Shown here one piece after another: positions 61,368 through 64,000 of a DNA stretch of 64,000 nucleotides (the first letter of the stretch is position 1; each line of letters starts with the position of its first letter). Source of the DNA: Planctomycetota bacterium (GTDB lineage Bacteria; Planctomycetota; Brocadiia; Brocadiales; Bathyanammoxibiaceae). The stretch is from contig JACQVQ010000008.1 in NCBI GenBank assembly GCA_016209685.1, forward strand, positions 255,778-319,777. Direction: 5' to 3'. The position numbers and the translations under genes were made by a program. A model generated the notes under the pieces. That model had not been told where the DNA came from. It did not search any database and saw nothing but the letters and a program-made list of their open reading frames with translations.

Positions 61368-62633
61368 TCAACGGCTCGTAGTGGGCGGGGCGGACTTGTT
61401 GGGAAGCTGGGGAGTAATGGATACTGCCGGCTTAGTCTCTGGTCCTTCAATCTTATCTACTGCGGTGTCACTGCCAAGGGATTCTATCTTTTCCAGGCGG
61501 TCGCCGAACCTATCCAGGTCTTTCCTGGCCTCGTCATGTTTCCCCGAGGCCTTCCTTATGTGGTCGCCCAGGGTATCAAAATCCTTTTTAAAGTTTTCAA
61601 AGTTCTTCTTCAGGGTCTGGATGTTTTCTATTACTTCTTCGGCCCTTTCTTCTATCTTGAGGGCCTTGAGTCCAAAATGGATGGCCTGCAGATGTGCCCA
61701 GAAGGTGTTAGGTGAGACTGGAAAGACCTTCTTTGTCCAGGCATAATTCAGCAGGGCTTCTCCCGAGGAATCATCAAGGGCCAGAATTTCACCGTACACG
61801 CCTTCAGCAGGTATGTACATGAAAGCATAATCATAAGTACCTTCATCCGGGCGGATGTATTTTTTGGATATGTCGTCTATTTTACCCTTTACATCGGATA
61901 AGAAGGCCCTTCTGGCCCCTTTCCTTTCTGCGTCGTCTTTTGCGTTAATGAACTTTTTGAAGTTATCCAATGGGAACTTTGCGTCTATAGGCACTAATTT
62001 CCCGTCCAGTTTTATTACGGCGTCTACTCTGGTGCCGTCATTAAAGGGGTGTTGTGAGGCCCAGAGGTCTGATGGCAGAGCGTCTTTGAGGAGTTTTTCT
62101 AACAGCATCTCGCCCACACCGCCGCGGTATTGGGGGGCTCTGAAGACTTCCTGCAAGGAGATGATGTCCCGTTTTAGCTCCATAACCCCCTGCGTGGCCT
62201 GGAAGAGTCCCTCCAGTTTCCCGTGTACGTCTTTTACGATGTTGGCGTGATGCTCCAGCCTGCCGCCCAGGGTTTCATGGGTCTTGGAGAGGACTTCCTG
62301 TTGGGCCTGTAGTCGCTGACTGAGTTGTTCTGTGAGCTGGTGGAAGTCGGTGGAGCTCTGTTGTTTCAGGTTGTCCATCCGTTGCTGTAACTGGCCCTGT
62401 ACCTGTGTCAAGGCGTTAGTGGCATTATCTACTCTGGTGCCAAGGGCCTCGTTTGTTCTGAGTATCATGTTGGAGAGTTGGGACATACTCTCACTGGTCT
62501 GCTCCCTCAGGTCATTGACCTGCTGTTGCATCAGGAGCGTATCCTGTCCCTTTTGCCCCCTCCGTTGGGTAAGAATCAGGTAGATGAAGAGCCCCACTAG
62601 GAGCATTATAACAACGATAGTCAGGTATAGCAT
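61368..62633 (-). CDS. rmuC: DNA recombination protein RmuC
   Basis: N-terminal TM, coiled coil, KLVPIDAKFPLDNF, YAFMYIPAEGVY. Confidence 0.93.
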   Translation of the reverse strand: MLYLTIVVIMLLVGLFIYLILTQRRGQKGQDTLLMQQQVNDLREQTSESMSQLSNMILRTNEALGTRVDNATNALTQVQGQLQQRMDNLKQQSSTDFHQLTEQLSQRLQAQQEVLSKTHETLGGRLEHHANIVKDVHGKLEGLFQATQGVMELKRDIISLQEVFRAPQYRGGVGEMLLEKLLKDALPSDLWASQHPFNDGTRVDAVIKLDGKLVPIDAKFPLDNFKKFINAKDDAERKGARRAFLSDVKGKIDDISKKYIRPDEGTYDYAFMYIPAEGVYGEILALDDSSGEALLNYAWTKKVFPVSPNTFWAHLQAIHFGLKALKIEERAEEVIENIQTLKKNFENFKKDFDTLGDHIRKASGKHDEARKDLDRFGDRLEKIESLGSDTAVDKIEGPETKPAVSITPQLPNKSAPPTTSR

Positions 62634-62845
62634 GGCCCTCTGTTACTCCACGTGTCTTTGGAACGACCAGTATATCTCCAAAATATTAACTCTTTACTGC
62701 CTGGAATGCAATACCAAAGCTTGTAGTGTCTGCCACTGAATTTCCTTGACACCCTCACTTGGTCATGGTTACAATTATTTTGTAAATAATGTAGGGACAT
62801 GTCTTTAGTACAGACCCGAAGGTTTATCCATACGTTAAGTTTCCT

Positions 62846-64000
62846 ATGAAGTCACTGCTTAAACTCCTCCGGGAAAATAACAAGTTCAGAGCCGTCCAGA
62901 AGGCCATTGTGGGAGTGGCCCTGCCACCTGGCGGAGAGATAAGGATAGGAGGGCTTTGGGGTTCTTCTGCCGCCTTTGTGTTGGCCGGTTTAGCCGAAAA
63001 GACCCATTCGTGGATACTAATAATTACTAGTAGCCTGGAGGAGGCGGAGGAGGCCAGGGATGACCTGAACCTTTTCCTTCCTGGTAGTGCTACTATCTTT
63101 GAGCCATGGGAAGATTTTCCTGTGACAGGAGACGATGCCTCCGTAGGGGTGACCCACCGGGTCGCTCCTACCGCCCAACACCTGCAGGTCCTCCATCCAC
63201 TACTATTTCCAGAAGACCCACCTCATGTGGGTGTCGGGGCCACACCTGACACCCGTACTAAGATTATCGTCTGCCCTATCCAGGCCCTCCTCCAGAAGCT
63301 GCCACTACCGGGAGACCTCACAGAAAACACCCTCCAGGTGGTGGTAGGAAAGGATCTGGGGCAACAGGAGGTGGTAGGGTGGCTGGTGGATAGGGGCTTC
63401 AAGGGTGTAACTATGGTGGAGGCCCCTGGGGAGTTCAGCCTCAGGGGATGTATCCTGGACGTCTTTACCCATTCTTCTGAGTTCCCCTACCGCCTGGAGT
63501 TCTTTGGAGATAGGGTGGAGTCTATCAGGCTTTTCAGTCCAGATACGCAGACCTCTATAAAGAACCTCAAAGAAGGGAATATACTTGCCCTGGATTGTAA
63601 GGGTTTGACTAATCAGACCCCTACAGCGGGGGCTGGTACCCTTCTGGATTATCTCCCACATGGGGCCTGGGTAGTGCTGAAAGAGCATGAGGTTATACGG
63701 GAAAAGGCTAAAAAGGTATCGCAGTCCATACCCTGGCTCTATACCCATGAGGAGGTGGGCAAAAAGTGGTTACAATACAACAGACTTTTCCTCTCTTCCC
63801 TGCCCTTTACAGATAGCGGGGACAACCCCGCCGCCATCCACAATTTTGAGGTGGAATCTATAGAGCGTTTTGGTCCAGGGCTTAAAGAGACCTTTGCGGA
63901 GTTAAGGAATCTCTCCCCCCAGGTTCGGCAGACAATAGTCTTTTGTAACAACGAGGCGGAAGAGAAGCGTTTTCAAGAGTTGTTGAGTGGGGAAGGTCTG
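62846..64000 (+). CDS. mfd: Transcription-repair coupling factor Mfd, N-terminal part (runs off window)
   Basis: Translated by hand: FEPWEDFP, CPIQALLQKLP, EAPGEFSLRGCILDVFTHSSEFPYRLEFFGDRVESIRLF. Confidence 0.93.
   Translation, partial: MKSLLKLLRENNKFRAVQKAIVGVALPPGGEIRIGGLWGSSAAFVLAGLAEKTHSWILIITSSLEEAEEARDDLNLFLPGSATIFEPWEDFPVTGDDASVGVTHRVAPTAQHLQVLHPLLFPEDPPHVGVGATPDTRTKIIVCPIQALLQKLPLPGDLTENTLQVVVGKDLGQQEVVGWLVDRGFKGVTMVEAPGEFSLRGCILDVFTHSSEFPYRLEFFGDRVESIRLFSPDTQTSIKNLKEGNILALDCKGLTNQTPTAGAGTLLDYLPHGAWVVLKEHEVIREKAKKVSQSIPWLYTHEEVGKKWLQYNRLFLSSLPFTDSGDNPAAIHNFEVESIERFGPGLKETFAELRNLSPQVRQTIVFCNNEAEEKRFQELLSGEGL
63143..63171. repeat. REP palindrome inside mfd CDS (encodes VGVTHRVAPT)
   Basis: GTAGGGGTGACCCACCGGGTCGCTCCTAC. 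Confidence 0.85.

Overview
The window is an almost fully coding bacterial chromosome segment. It carries rod-shape/elongasome genes (mreB-mreC-mreD-mrdA-rodA), dapF, a tRNA-Thr/Tyr/Gly/Thr-tuf block, and a fused str/S10/spc/alpha transcription-translation supercluster (rpmG-secE-nusG-rplKAJL-rpoBC-rpsLG-fusA-rpsJ...rplQ). After about 47 kb comes a looser accessory region with ahbA/ahbB-like genes, parA, several toxin-antitoxin-like pairs, an HD-GYP sensor, truA, asd, an RNase H, rmuC and the start of mfd. Lineage cannot be fixed from sequence alone; the RNase H type, missing rpmD and haem-protein content would fit a Planctomycetota/anammox-like bacterium, but that is a weak inference. The most interesting signal is in 48-57 kb. 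Three different small two-gene cassettes (HicBA, MntA/HepT-like, and an unrecognised 84+88 aa pair) each lie directly downstream of a host gene (ahbB, parA, tRNA-Val), on the same strand. Each is closed at its far end by a direct partial copy of that host gene's 3' end (58 bp, 98 bp, 19 bp). In the two protein-gene cases the copies differ almost only at synonymous sites, which suggests the tail came from a diverged functional allele, and no integrase is visible. A second theme is pervasive invasion of coding sequence, in frame, by short palindromes (28-bp GTAG-type REPs; 15-bp TCCGCCTGAGGCGGA) and short tandem words, seen in gckA, mnmE, truA, mfd, rnhB, dapF, mreC and mrdA. Other oddities are a CXXCH haem-type motif inside PBP2, a Cys-rich insert in EF-Tu, a degenerate MnmE-like GTPase, a methyltransferase gene wedged between rpsM and rpsK, and an amber-split HepT.
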